Shown here: positions 33,820-45,549 of the stretch, one piece after another
Layout: each line of letters starts with the position of its first letter
Numbering within the stretch: the first letter of the stretch is position 1
Assembly (NCBI GenBank): GCA_914767715.1
Contig: OU612071.1
Coordinates: forward strand, 2,730,001-2,790,000
Direction: 5' to 3'
Length of the DNA: 60,000 nt
DNA from: Membranipora membranacea
Taxonomy: Eukaryota; Bryozoa; Gymnolaemata; Cheilostomatida; Membraniporidae
Position numbers and translations under genes: made by a program
Notes under the pieces: model-generated
Seen by the model: only the letters and a program-made list of their open reading frames with translations
What the model was told of the DNA's origin: nothing
Database searches by the model: none

Positions 33820-36800
33820 CTCAGTGAGATAAAAACATTCCATTGCTCAACATTGTCTTATCAAGTGAGGAGTTGTCATTTCGCAACAATTCAGCTCATT
33901 CACTCTGATTGGCTGACTCTGACAAAAAAACCTGGCATTTTGTTTAACCTATTAATAACACTAGGTATAAAACACGCATCCCTTGAATCATGTAGCAAGC
34001 ACTAGTTCAATGACCCGGATATTACTAATCTAATGAAACTCAATGTAAACACAGCGGGCTTCCTTTCATAGCAGGATAGTCATTTAAACTCATGCTGCAA
34101 GAAGTTTGGTGTGAGAGGAACAAAAGTATTAGCTAGTAAAAATTGCCTGTGGCTGCAGTAAGATACAGTGTATTTTTGTGATGACATTCTGCACACCTAT
34201 TTACAACATGAATATCTACTCCGGGCAATACTGAGAGAAAAATAATAATATTTGGCACTGCGGGGAAACTGAGAAACAAAGGCTAGAAGACGCTTTATTG
34301 AGGTGAGTGCATCCATAAAAAATAATCGATGTCATGAAGAACACACAAAGACAGTAAATATTCATTTCACACGTTGACACATTTTAAAACAGTAAAACAA
34401 GAATCAAAATTTTAGAAAAAGCTCCCGAGCTTTCACCTCTGATTTTAGTTCCTGCATTCGCAGGCTTTCGCCTGTTGAGTTTGTACCTATGTACCTATGC
34501 CAACACTCATTTTTGAGTGGTAGACGATCCCTGAATGGGAAACTGATGGCAGCAGAGATTTTAGATCTTCAATTCGGTAGGGTGTATAGAGCATCTGATC
34601 CTTTGTTAAGCTGTTTGATCTAGCGAAAATATAAATCTCTGGTCGTTCTATCAGGCTGATTAAAGAATCAAGAGACCTAAAACAGTCCGTTTAGTATGAT
34701 GTTTGAAAGGTGTCGATCAATGATCATGCAATGCACAGTACATGTTCAAATATTGTGTTACCCTCACTTTGATCTGCAAGCCAATCCGAAAACCACAACT
34801 GCTTTATAGGGTTATAATGCAATATGTACTATGATGATATCCTTACTCTGTGGTAAGAAAGTTCTAAGTAAGCTTGTCTGCAGAACAGGCTACTAGACTG
34901 AGCCTCTGTAGTGTGAAACCAGACACTTCTATCACACTATACACCAAATAATAATTGACTGTGATCTCCGAAACTCCCCTGAAAGTTTTTGATAACTTGT
35001 AGCCGTTGGGCTACGCAGCCACTGATAGTCACCTAGTTTTAAATCTTTGACAAAAAGTCTTCATAGAGGTACAATATGCTTACTCTGCGATGTTATCATG
35101 AATGAATAGCCTCTGCAAGACACTTACTTTTTTCCACCTTCTTTATATTCCGCAGGTGTGAGGTATACTAGAGGATCATAGATAAGTGAGAGAAGAACAA
35201 GGAAATGACTGTGTGAGCCGATGGTAGAATGATCGTGCCAGACAACAAACATACAGGAGGAAATCATTTCATTCAGCTCTTCTATACTCCGTGCATTACA
35301 ATGAATACCTTGAAAATAATAACACCAAGGTTAAGACAATAAGCAAGTGATCAAGTTTCACTGTGATCACCGGTCATTTTGATTACCAGACAAATGGTAA
35401 ATACTTACAACATCTACATCTGATCAGATTAAGCAGAAAATTTATTTTGATACAAGACATGCTTTGCTGATATTTTCATTACCTCTGATGTTGACTTGTG
35501 TGTAGATTTATGTAGCTGGTAAAAATACAGTTAAATGTTTATTGACTGATCTAACCTACCCTTTATACGTAACTGTTTTATAACTTCATCTATGTAATCA
35601 GCTGCGTTAAAATGATTGCGGTGCAGCCCTAGGCTTAGATGCTGGTGAAGAAGCTTATCAAGAATTTTCTGCATACTGTATGCTCGCCCTTCAGTTGTGA
35701 TACTGTGTTTTTCTAGCTCTCCTCCTCTTCCTATCTTCAAACACTCAACAGTGATCGGGACAATGGGGACGCCGATATCAAGCTCCTCTCGTGAAATCTT
35801 GTCCCTTGTCTCTTGTTTCAGCTGGTCTCTGGTAGGATAAAGTGCTGTTAATGGAAACTTGGCCCCATCCAAGTCGAGCATCCTTTTCCCACACCTTTGC
35901 CTTCTGTTCTCCTTGTCCGGTTGCTCAAATCAATGGCAAATTGTTTGAGTATCTGATTGCCATTTGACCCTATTTTCCCATTTCTCAAGAATACAGGGAA
36001 ATTCCTAGCTAACTCAGAGAAGTTTGGTCTGCCATTAGCTTCTATTGTTGCCTCTATGTGTTCTTTTGTTATTCCCTATCAAACACACAGTTTTCTGATT
36101 GTAGCTCATAGATTGGCCTAGTGTTTTCACACTTTACGAGTGCAACTTCTCTCCTAAGATTTTGCATTGTTCTCATGGAAACGCTACGTGCCATGACAGC
36201 GGTATGTGCGCTTTCAACTGCGATTTGACCGACCACAGCTAAAGCTCCCCTAATTATCTCCTCTCTCTCTGCGTTTTCTATTTGTGGCGCTAGGGCTGGT
36301 CAATCTAGAACTTGGCTGCCAAATGCAATAGCATTTCTACTTAACTTTCCATAGACATATTTATGAGTCTCACTCATACATTCCGAGCAGTTTTTGTATT
36401 GATGTTTGTGTTTCTCATCCTTAGAAAGCCGATCCCATGCAAGTAAGTCAAAATGATTGAGAAATCCGTCTCTATCTCTATTGGTGTAGGACAACCTATA
36501 AAAAATTGTTTGCTTACAGTGTTGATTTTGAGCTGCCCATCTAATCTAGTGAAAGGTTTTTGGTGTTGCAATATTGATTTTTTGGTATCATTAATCTGAA
36601 CAAGTTGAATTAACATAGATGGCAGCTAAAACGATGTGCTCACCTGTTATGAAGATATCCACAGTTGTCTTTTTTGCTTCAAGTGTAGTTACTCTCAGTT
36701 AAATCTTTCAGCATATCTGGAAATGCCCGCATTGTCGCCACATAATCAATGTATTCTGAGAAATTGTGATACAAAACGGTCTGCCCAAATCCACACACGG

Positions 36801-37874
36801 GGGTTGGATGGCGCCCATTATGTTTCAGTTTGTAAAATCCAATTATTCAGTGAAAATTACAGAACAGTATTTTCTCAGACTTTTACAATTTTACTAGATA
36901 CAGTCTCTGTTCATTTTGGAGGGAAATCAGCTCAGTTTTCCCACTCTTTTTCTGCTAATTTTATTAGTGCTCATGCTGCTCTCTCGGCCTATCAAACACC
37001 AAAGTTTTGGCTTTTAATACGGAGAATTTGTGACAACAAATTTTTGTTTGTAAATGCGGTTAAATTAATTTGATAGATTATGCGCCGGCGAGAAGAGCAG
37101 AAAAACACATCTGTAACAAATTGTTTTCGTTAGATGCTTCAGCGGCAGTTTATTAGTTATTTTTGGCAGCAAGGTGCTATTAAACTTCCTTTCATAGATT
37201 AGCTCATTATATCCGTGTGGTTAGTAATACCAGTTATGTGGATGGGTGCGATCATTTCTAAATCACATAGGCAGGGGCGGATAAGAGAACCAAGCCCCCT
37301 GATTGTATGCCTTACATGTACAGCACAATTATAGCTGGTGATTACTGATTATAAAAAACAGCACTGAAATATCAATACAATAATGTTTTTTGCAACATAA
37401 AAAATTTTTTTTTTATAAATGCGTACTCAGAGTTATTTTATAGTAGGGGCACAGGTTGATAATCCACCCCTTTAGATAATAAGGTTCAGCCAAATAAAAA
37501 CAGCGGAGCGTCGATGACTGATTTTTAATCATGTTTTATTTGTTTCCTCAGTTTGATACTAACTTATTTCTTAACCGCTAATAACTGGGATTCATTTAAG
37601 CACTAGCTATAACCAGAAAAAAGAATGGTGCTTGAACCTCACATAGAACTTTTTAAATTTGTCCCCGAAAGCGCAGAGTGTTGATTATTATAGAATTACC
37701 CATCTTTATACTCCTGGATTTTTTCAGTATCGACACGGACCCTATTTTTCTAAAATCCCACAAAAAAAATAAGTCCCCTATCATTATTTTGACTCCAGGG
37801 TCCACAGTTTTATTAGACATCCTGATTTTAGTTGCAAGCAAGAGCAGATAATTGCCGATTTTTATCTCACTGAG
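33820..37874. mobile_element. 4055-bp DNA transposon with 16-bp perfect TIRs
   Basis: The ends are CTCAGTGAGATAAAAA (33820-33835) and its exact reverse complement (37859-37874). The insertion splits the third CACTG-type repeat copy: the empty site in both arms at 4996-9372 reads GAATACATCAGC, whereas here GAATACA precedes and CATCAGC follows the element, a 2-bp CA duplication. TIR similarity stops after 16 bp. The interior carries a broken minus-strand ORF (36616-35531). The TIR and the CA duplication do not match any superfamily I can name with certainty; CACTA-like and ISL2EU-like elements make 2-bp duplications. Confidence 0.75.
35531..36616 (-). pseudogene. Broken ORF of the 4055-bp transposon
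   Basis: A single degenerate reading on the minus strand can be followed across four frames. It starts at about 36616 (MLIQLVQINDTKKS...), changes frame near 36490, then reads HFDLLAWDRLSKDEKHKHQY and the Cys/His-rich NCSECMSETHKY. It meets an in-frame TGA at 36300-36298 and continues ALAPQIENAEREEIIRGALA up to a shift near 36075. It then reads HIEATIEANGRPNFSELARN and, after a one-base shift in an A run near 35885, runs MLDLDGAKFPLTALYPTRDQ to the stop at 35531. I do not recognise the family. Position and decay suggest a transposon-encoded protein (transposase or accessory) that is no longer functional. Confidence 0.5.
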
Positions 37875-40826
37875 CATCAGCTAAATTTTGTTAGCAGAAT
37901 TATCACACAACTTTGCTACTAATAAAAAAGTACAACATCGCTCACCAGTTGAGCGAGGATCTATTTTGTATTAATCGCCCTACATGCCTAAGTGGAGAGA
38001 AATGATATGCGATGAGGCCATATTCTCTACAGAACTACCGAAAATATGCTGACTGATGCTAGAAAACATGCTTGGTGTCAAAGCATGCAGTATTAATACT
38101 GATTATTGGCATAGTCTTAATCTACGCTCTTTGGGATTTTTGAGATTGAATGGCTCTGACCAAGGATTTAGCTCTGATTGCTATGGTATGTGGGTAGAGA
38201 GAGGCAAAGGTAAATCTATTGTAAGCCTAACATATATTCATTACCTGTCTACAAAGGAGCTCTTGGTGCTAAACTTTATCAATCCCAGCCATCTCAGTTA
38301 TATGGTGTACAGGAAGCAATTGTGGCATTTTTCTCTCTCACTCTTGGATGGTAGTTCTCTAGCAGGTGTTGGCACTAGCACAGATAGTATTTAAATGTTA
38401 GGCTAGTGACAACAACGTTAACAGTAATACATTTTAAAGAGGTAGGAATCGAAGGGGGTGCACGGGGATTAATCATGTGAAGTGACAGGCAAGACCATTG
38501 GCTGATCAATGTAATTAGAGGCGGAGAATGGCCTTGGTCTCCGCCTCTAACAGCCAGTCCACGTTGCATTCTCAAGTGGTCAAGTGTGTTATGTAAGACA
38601 TTGTGATTCGCAGACACCCATAAATAAAGTTGAATAGAAGCTATGATATAGCTATTGTTGTGTTGGCTCATCACACTTGGGATTATAGGGTTTAATTACA
38701 ACGGTCAATTTCAATCTTGACAACGGTATCTAGGCAACCTCTAAAACCATAAATCATAACGTCAAAATTGACCAATGAGAGCTCGTATATTTTGAAGCGG
38801 ATGATTTGCGGATGATTTGAAATCATCGGAACTGGGCAATTTCGTATGACATCAGTCATATTTTCACCACTTTCCAATGCCATTATTGGAATGAAAATTT
38901 ATTGGGCATGTGTATCACACAATTCCGCATCAGCTTGTCTGATTCCCATTAAAAATAATTCACTGCTTCTCCTCTTAATTCCGAATAAGCAGGAGGGATT
39001 TGAATGCTGCTAACCCCATTTGAATTTGATATGGCTGGGTGATCGCTTTACATTGACTGGCCCTTATATACCGGTCGAGGCACTTTAAGCTGTCAGCTTG
39101 GGTGCCACAAGCAGGGAGGTTAGCCTTTAACAGGCATAATGACTTAATTACCTCAATATTCCTTGTCAAAATTTTTAATTATCAAATTAATTGTCGCTGG
39201 TAGGTAATCCTTCACACACATTCCATTGCACTTGTAACAAGTCATCATGACACACTTGTGGAATTAGAGAGACAGGATGTCATCGTAAGCTGACCTAACT
39301 TCCTGTCTTTTGCTGCTGATAAAGAATGCGATGAGTTTTTAATTTTGCGAATGTACATGTTTACAATGATGGTTGTTTTGGTGAAAGTACAATCATGATC
39401 ATTCTTTGACAGAAGAGTGAGGGGGCGGGAAGTTTTAACCTTTTATGAAAAATACTAGATGGTTGACCAAACTCCATTTGTATATTTTCATCAAATTATT
39501 TCACCAAACCCTGCATCCATGCTCATCATAGTACAGAGTAACTATGCCAAGAATGAGATTGCTTTGCAAAAAAAACTTCTTGCACCCTTATTATCCAGTA
39601 TTTGCGAAAATGTTTCATTGATTTTCCTCTGCTACTTGGTCAACTACAGGAGGTGAGCCAGATACAACACACAGTGCTTGTATCTGGCTCAGCTCTTGAT
39701 AATCTGCTGCCAGCTCATTACGATAATCTGTGTGTTTATCCAAAGGGTTTACCATTTTTAAATCTACTGGTACCTTTTGTGTTCTGTGCAGGCTGCCTAT
39801 GAATGCCAATGTCAACACAATTAACACTCTGACTGGCTTATCTTGATTATGACTTCATGGGTAAACAACTTGGATAACAACAATACATCCAATTATGCTT
39901 GAACTCAGCTGGTTGGCTAAGATGTTGATGTCAAGTAAAAGGTAAACAATTGGCACTGAGAATCTTGTTCAATTCAATAAGCTAATCTCATTAAAAGTGA
40001 TCAGGCAGATCAAACTGTACATTGTAGCCATTGAATGCATGCATTGAAAAGTTTGGTGTGTTGAAAGTTCTTTCAACCTAAAGGTTTATCAATGAATATC
40101 AAGACTGATTTCACCAACCTACTCCAGATTAATACAATTTTCAACTAAAAAGGTTTAATTTTTTTTAACATTTCATTTCAAATGAATTGCATGTAATTGA
40201 GTGATGTGGCTAGTATCGGGCGAAACGACATCGATGCATCAGTTCCATGTCGTCTACCAAATACATTTCCTAGAAGTTTCTACCATTACGACAGGATTTC
40301 CGCAATGCAGCTATAATCTGGAGTTTCAATCAAGGAGCACTTGTACTCCTTGTTCCAATCATTTCAACAAATTCCTGCCAAAGGAATACCTACACTGATA
40401 TTTATTCTGTTATATATGAGACTGGTAGCTTAGGCAGGCGGCTGGGTTGCCAGATTAGGGGCTTGTAGGGCCATGACATCAGTTAAGATTTAGAGCGATA
40501 AGTAATTGCCTGGACAGCCTTGTAGCAGAAAATCTTTCAAAGCTATCAGCTTAATATTATCGCCTGCATTGATATAAATTTAGAATTTACAGTGACCACC
40601 AGACATTCCGTACAAACAAGTTCTATTGTGTCATTGTGTCTATTGTGTTTGATCAGGAAGTAACAGGGGAATCTGTTACTCCTTGGTTTGATTTACCCTT
40701 GCTTCTCTCTACCCACATTCCATAAAATTCAGAGCTTGCACTCCATGCCCAGAACATCTTCAGCCAACAAACAGCTAATGAAAGCCATCCACGCTAAACA
40801 ATCCCAAGGAGCGTAGATTAACCCTT
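37875..40826 (+). mobile_element. Third copy of CACTG-type arm sequence, right part
   Basis: This resumes exactly where 33819 stopped (CATCAGCTAAA...). It follows the left arm of the 4996-9372 element (for example 38056-38394 corresponds to the 99-codon frame), then the loop region (about 40450-40640 corresponds to 7080-7265), then a short piece corresponding to 8450-8580. The right arm is thus mostly missing. About 650 bp at 38437-39086 are not found in the other copies. Confidence 0.6.
38437..39086. other. Unique insertion in the third repeat copy, with GC-rich hairpin
   Basis: Flanking sequence (CATTTTAA before, GCTGTCAGCTTGGGTGCC after) corresponds to contiguous sequence at about 6110-6130 in the foldback element. 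The insert has no obvious TIRs. It contains a perfect 13-bp stem with a 10-nt loop (TTAGAGGCGGAGA / TCTCCGCCTCTAA, 38515-38527 and 38538-38550) that is strikingly GC-rich for this region. Confidence 0.4.
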
Positions 40827-41782
40827 AGTGTGTCATCTATATAATCCCTCTGCTTAGCTATTCTTGTTGAAATTCCTAAAAATGATAGGGGGTTGTAAAA
40901 ATTAATATATCTTAAAATCTAGAGGGTGTAGAAGGAAAGTTTAAATATAAACTTATTCTAAACAAGATTCCTGATCTATCTATATAACTTTTAACCACCC
41001 AGCAATAACAGAAATGATTGATGAGATATTGAAACACACAAAAAAGTGTACAAATAGACTTATTTTGTATATATCTGAACACAAATACTCTCACACCGGT
41101 CTTACAGAGCCATAATTTGTACCACTGGAAATGGAATTTTGTTTAGATGAGAAATAAAAAATAACTAACTCTTTACGAGCAATGATACTACCATGGTGAT
41201 GTTTATAGCAAGGAGGGTTCAATATTAGCAAAGTTTATGCAAGCGGTGCCGTCGTACTATAATCCTCTTTCAATTGGTAAGCTGCTTTGTACTAATTTCT
41301 AAATATTATTAAACTGCCTTGTACTAACTACTAACCAGGATAGTAGTCTTGGACCTCACCAACCAAAAGATGTGTACTAGCAGCACCGATTCCGACCTAA
41401 CTGCAACCCTCTATGAGCAATAAGAAGCTTAACACAAGAATAAACGACTTGTAAATTTGCCTGCCATCGCTAAACACAATGCCCGAGAAACCATTCTATG
41501 ATCAAACCTCAATATGTATGTGTGCGCTATACAAATGACACTTGTTTCGGACACACAGAGGTAGACCGACCCTCTCACCAACCTCAACTGGACTCACCCA
41601 CACAGTTCAGTGACAACCGGCAACCATCAAATGATATATGACAAGATGTAAGATCAGTGCATCAACATGAACCTAGTGCTCAGCCTATTTGTCGAGTGAT
41701 GAACCTTCACAGTGTAGTTAAAGTCAGATCGTTGTCCAAGATGAGAAGTTTTGAAGCTTTTACCTCAAACACAAAAATCCCT
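40827..41782. other. No gene seen
   Basis: AT-rich single-copy-looking sequence with short broken frames. Nothing recognised. Confidence 0.45.
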
Positions 41783-41858
41783 TCCCTACCTGGGAGTCGA
41801 ACCCAGGACCTTGCACATTCTAAGCCAAAGCCATTCCACTGCGCTATACTTGACACGC
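41783..41858 (-). other. tRNA-like segment with consensus A and B boxes
   Basis: The minus strand reads TAGCGCAGTGG (A box, from 41846) and, 43 bp later, GGTTCGACTCC (B box, from 41803). The T arm CTGGG-TTCGACT-CCCAG is perfectly paired. The flanks do not form a 7-bp acceptor stem, so this is probably a tRNA-derived SINE head or tRNA pseudogene. The internal pol III promoter looks intact. Confidence 0.5.
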
Positions 41859-42017
41859 TATCACACTAGCAAATACACAGCACAACTTCCAAGTGATGAT
41901 CTCCATATGGTTATGGTTAGAGCACTGTGGTTAGTGCTATGAATAGTTGTGGTTAGAGCGATGAATAGCGATGAATAACTATGATATGAAGCTTAGCTAT
42001 GAAATATTTTGCGAGCA

Positions 42018-42808
42018 GTGACATTGAAAAATGTTTGCATTTGTCTGGCAAACTGTGGTATGATACCAGAGACTATTATCTATAGTCTCTGTTGATACTA
42101 CGAGCAAGCAGTGACCATTAAACTGAGCTGGAAAGTCGTGGAGTCGATTGTGTTGAAATGCTCAAGCCAGAGATAAAACTGAGGCTCTAAAAAAAACTCG
42201 CTGGCATCAAAAGACCGCCTGCATTGCTCTGTCGGCCGGATGGAAACAGGGATCTAGTATTGGAGTATGAGGTTGCCAAGTTAAAACCTCTTCATGATCT
42301 GAAGACAATGATAGGTATAAATCAATTATAATCCTACACTATGCTAGTTTTTGAGGCTGCTTGATTGAAATCTCTTTTATTGTGTACGCTGCTGCCATTG
42401 TAAATCTCAGCATTGGCTAGACAAAGCTTCAGCCGTAACAGAGACTATAGATATTATCTATAGTCTCTGGACGTAATACAAATGTATTCCCTAATGATAT
42501 CACCCCATGTCTTGCTTGTAGATATTGAATGATAGTTCATCAAACATTTACTACCAGTTTTATCAATTACCAGACCGCAAGCACGATGTCTACTGCCTAT
42601 GTGGTTAAGTTGTGATTTCTGATTGCTGGCAATGTATTCAAGGAAATAATGTTTGTTGTATCGCAGCAGCTTCAAGAGTTACTAAAATCAGTACCAACGA
42701 TTGGTGACATTGAAAAATGTTTGCTTTTGTCAGGCAAACTGTGGTATGATACCAGAGACTATTATCTATAGTCTCTGATGATACTACAGCAAGCAGTGAC
42801 CAGTAAAC
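42018..42808. repeat. Direct repeats and a palindrome family (AGAGACTATAG)
   Basis: A 105-bp segment at 42018-42123 is repeated directly at 42704-42808. Each copy contains a hairpin of 9-bp arms and 5-nt loop (42068-42090 and 42754-42776, AGAGACTAT...ATAGTCTCT). Between them, at 42440-42468, lies a 29-bp palindrome (14-bp perfect arms around one T) that extends the same motif. The two hairpins look like shortened versions of the palindrome. No gene is present. Confidence 0.6.
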
Positions 42809-44843
42809 AAGATACCAATCTTCAATCGAACAAAACAGAATCAAACAGTCTTCCTACCTGGTGACAGTGACGGTCTTGCCTTGATTCCAGCCAAGGTTGT
42901 GGCTAAAGAAAACGCACAGCCTAGCAGCAAACAATTAGTGGCAGGCCAGTCATAGGTATACGGTATCAAAAATACTGACCCCCTTTCTCCTTGTCTAGTC
43001 AGATTGACATGCCAAACCTCGTGGTAAATCTAAACTACATGACAAATGATAATCCCTCATATCACGAACTCCTATCATCAGGGTTGACATAGACCAAGCT
43101 TGGTCCATTTCCCTGCATTCCAAGTCGATCCCAATCCACTGGTCACGCTGCAGGCCTGCGGCGTTACCAGTGGAAGGGAGCAACAGGAATGCAGACAATT
43201 GGATTAATCTTGTTCTAGAGTTAAACTAAATCTGAATCAAAACTCGAGAATATCGTTGTCTGACTCTATTATACTAAGATTTATTTGCTGAATATGGAGA
43301 AAATAGAATAGTGAATATGGATAAAAAACTATATATATATACTTCAAGAGAAAATTTAGCTCAATAACTGGCAGTACCTACTAATAAGGAAGTCATGGTA
43401 ATATAATAAGTTGCAAAACCATTTTCATATTTTCATTGCACAAGTTTTGTAAGACAGCTAACATCGAGCGAAGAAAACACAGCCTAATCCCTTGAAGAAG
43501 CGTCTTTTATGCAACAAAAATACGGCCACTTGCAAAAAAAACAGAGCCAGGCATAGGGAGTCGTTCGAGTAGCATCTTGAGATGAAGTGATTCGATCTCG
43601 GCTCTTGCACAGTACTGTTTTTTCAAAACGCAATAGGTCCAGTCATATAACATGTCCACTAAAATCTCAATCTATAAAAAACAACATCATACAAGGAATT
43701 ACCTCATCAGTTCATTCAAAAGATATGCAGAAACAATTCTCACGGGCATTGACCATTGGACTACACACAGTTTTCGTGTGCGTGTCCTCTCGCTTTCAAC
43801 ATGATAGAAATATCCCCAGCGGTCTGTCAAGTTATTTATAAATCTTAACAATAGTAAGTGAAGCACCCAAAGTTAAATAATACCCAGCCCTAACTTCTAA
43901 TAATCTTAGAAGCTGCAAAAAAAAATAGATAGTGTGTCTATTTGACAGAGAGGTATTATTAAATTGCGCAACCACCATGAAAAGAAAGTCAAATATTTAC
44001 TATATTATCTCAGCATGATTGCTGTTGAACTGTAATAGCCAAACTGTTATTGGAAAAGGATCAAAGGATGCCAACAAACTCTCCCCTAATTAACAGAAAT
44101 AGACCTGAGGGCTCTTTTATTTATGTATATCATTCAAAATAATTGTGATTTTCTCTTCTCTGAGACAGATATAGCTCCGTGGCTTTTTTTCATGGTACAA
44201 CGGAAACTGGATAAAATTTTTTTTGTATTCCTCTGTCCACAAATTACTGATAAGGGTGCTTTAGTCGGGATTTTACATGACATGTCATGTTAGATCCAAT
44301 TAACAAGCACCGGATCGTAGATGAGTTTGATCACAGAAAACAAATGCCTGATGAATTTTCCTCCCGCAGACGATAACCAATACTTATTTACGAATGGTGT
44401 CAGGGCTTCATGAAATGTAAATAAAGTTTTTCATTTGCTGATAGAAACAAAACCGAATTCGGATAAATGGTTTCTGAAATATTCCGACGCAAAGCCACTT
44501 TCTCCACTAGATCAATGTACAGCAGGGATCAAGTTGAAATCTGGATAGAACACCGCTATCTGCATCCCACAGATGTAGGTGATCACAATAGTTAAATTGG
44601 AAAGGAGTGGTAAACAGTATTCAGCCAATGCCACTTTTTCTAAAATTACCAGCATTACAATGTTCCCATTGACCTGGTCTCTATATAAAATCCAGAGAAC
44701 TGTGTTACAAGTTAAATCAAAATATTCCTATAATGGAGACCAATTTCAAATGTGAAAAGAGGTTGCAGGAGAAAATACCTCTACAGAAGTTTTCTGACTT
44801 GTAGTTTGATTACATACCCTTATATGCAAGGCCGAGTGTATCG
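42809..44843. other. No gene seen
   Basis: I find no exon supported by splice signals or paralogy. The sequence includes a short (TA)n run near 43333 and otherwise AT-rich DNA with broken frames. It lies downstream of the minus-strand ORF that ends at 44844 and may include its 3' UTR. Confidence 0.4.
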
Positions 44844-45538
44844 TTAATCTTTAGTGATTGCAGCTGCGCCAGAAGTTCTTCCGAGCCTCATGTCCTCAGC
44901 CTAAAGATATATGGAATACCCATCATCATAATATTTAAAAATGAAAAAAAAAAGCTAGTAAATGTAACTAACCATGAAGAGAGCAACGATATGTTCATCA
45001 TAGCATGGATGCCCGGGAGATGTAAATGCCCTTAACAACAACAATATGGACACTACCGCTACAAGTTCATACCTGTAAAAAAAAAGAAAATTGATTTGTT
45101 AAGGCTCATAAAATAGATAAGCATCCTTTTAGCAACTTTGTATTTAGAGCTTATGAGTGGCACTGTCACTGTGAAATAGGCAGGCTCCGTTCCAAGGATC
45201 TGAACCTGTTTATGTTTGTTCTCTACATACATGCAAAATTGCGATCTGGCAGCAACACCTTCACTTCTCAGTTGGATACATCATATTATATGGTGTCGAT
45301 GCTCACGTAAAAAATGCTGACTATCAATAAATGTTTAATTGAGAAATCTTCTATATTAAAATACAATTTAATAGTAGGCCTGCGATTCGACTGTCCTAAC
45401 ATTTGATTCAGTTTGTCATTGTACTTACCCTGCAATTGGTACATCTTCCGCTGATCTGATATCATCATGAGACTCGATATGATTGCCCGGTGGTGTACTG
45501 TATTTAGTAAGAAGAGCCATCCCATACAAAACATACAT
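44844..45538 (-). CDS. Probable small spliced gene, three exons, 88 codons (possibly 5'-partial)
   Basis: I do not recognise the product. Exon 1 (from an ATG at 45538 to 45429) ends ...EDVPIA plus two bases at GG/GTAAGT. Exon 2 (45072-44973) follows a T9ACAG acceptor, reads YELVAVVSILLLLRAFTSPG then HPCYDEHIVALFM, and ends at ATG/GTTAGT. Exon 3 (44900-44844) follows ATATCTTTAG and reads AEDMRLGRTSGAAAITKD, TAA. All phases fit (2, 0) and the join is open throughout. The stretch VAVVSILLLL is hydrophobic enough for a membrane segment, and the N-terminus (MYVLYGMALLT) is also hydrophobic. An AG five bases before the ATG (at 45544-45545) could instead be an acceptor, making this the end of a longer gene. 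There are no paralogous copies in the window, unlike the repeat-borne ORFs. Confidence 0.4.
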
Positions 45539-45549
45539 ACTTCCTAGTT

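Noticed and set aside
36636-37073. 145-codon plus-strand open frame inside the 4055-bp transposon
   Set aside because: It lies opposite the direction of the recognisable transposon ORF remnant. It has no domain, no paralogue and no motif beyond scattered cysteines; treated as chance.
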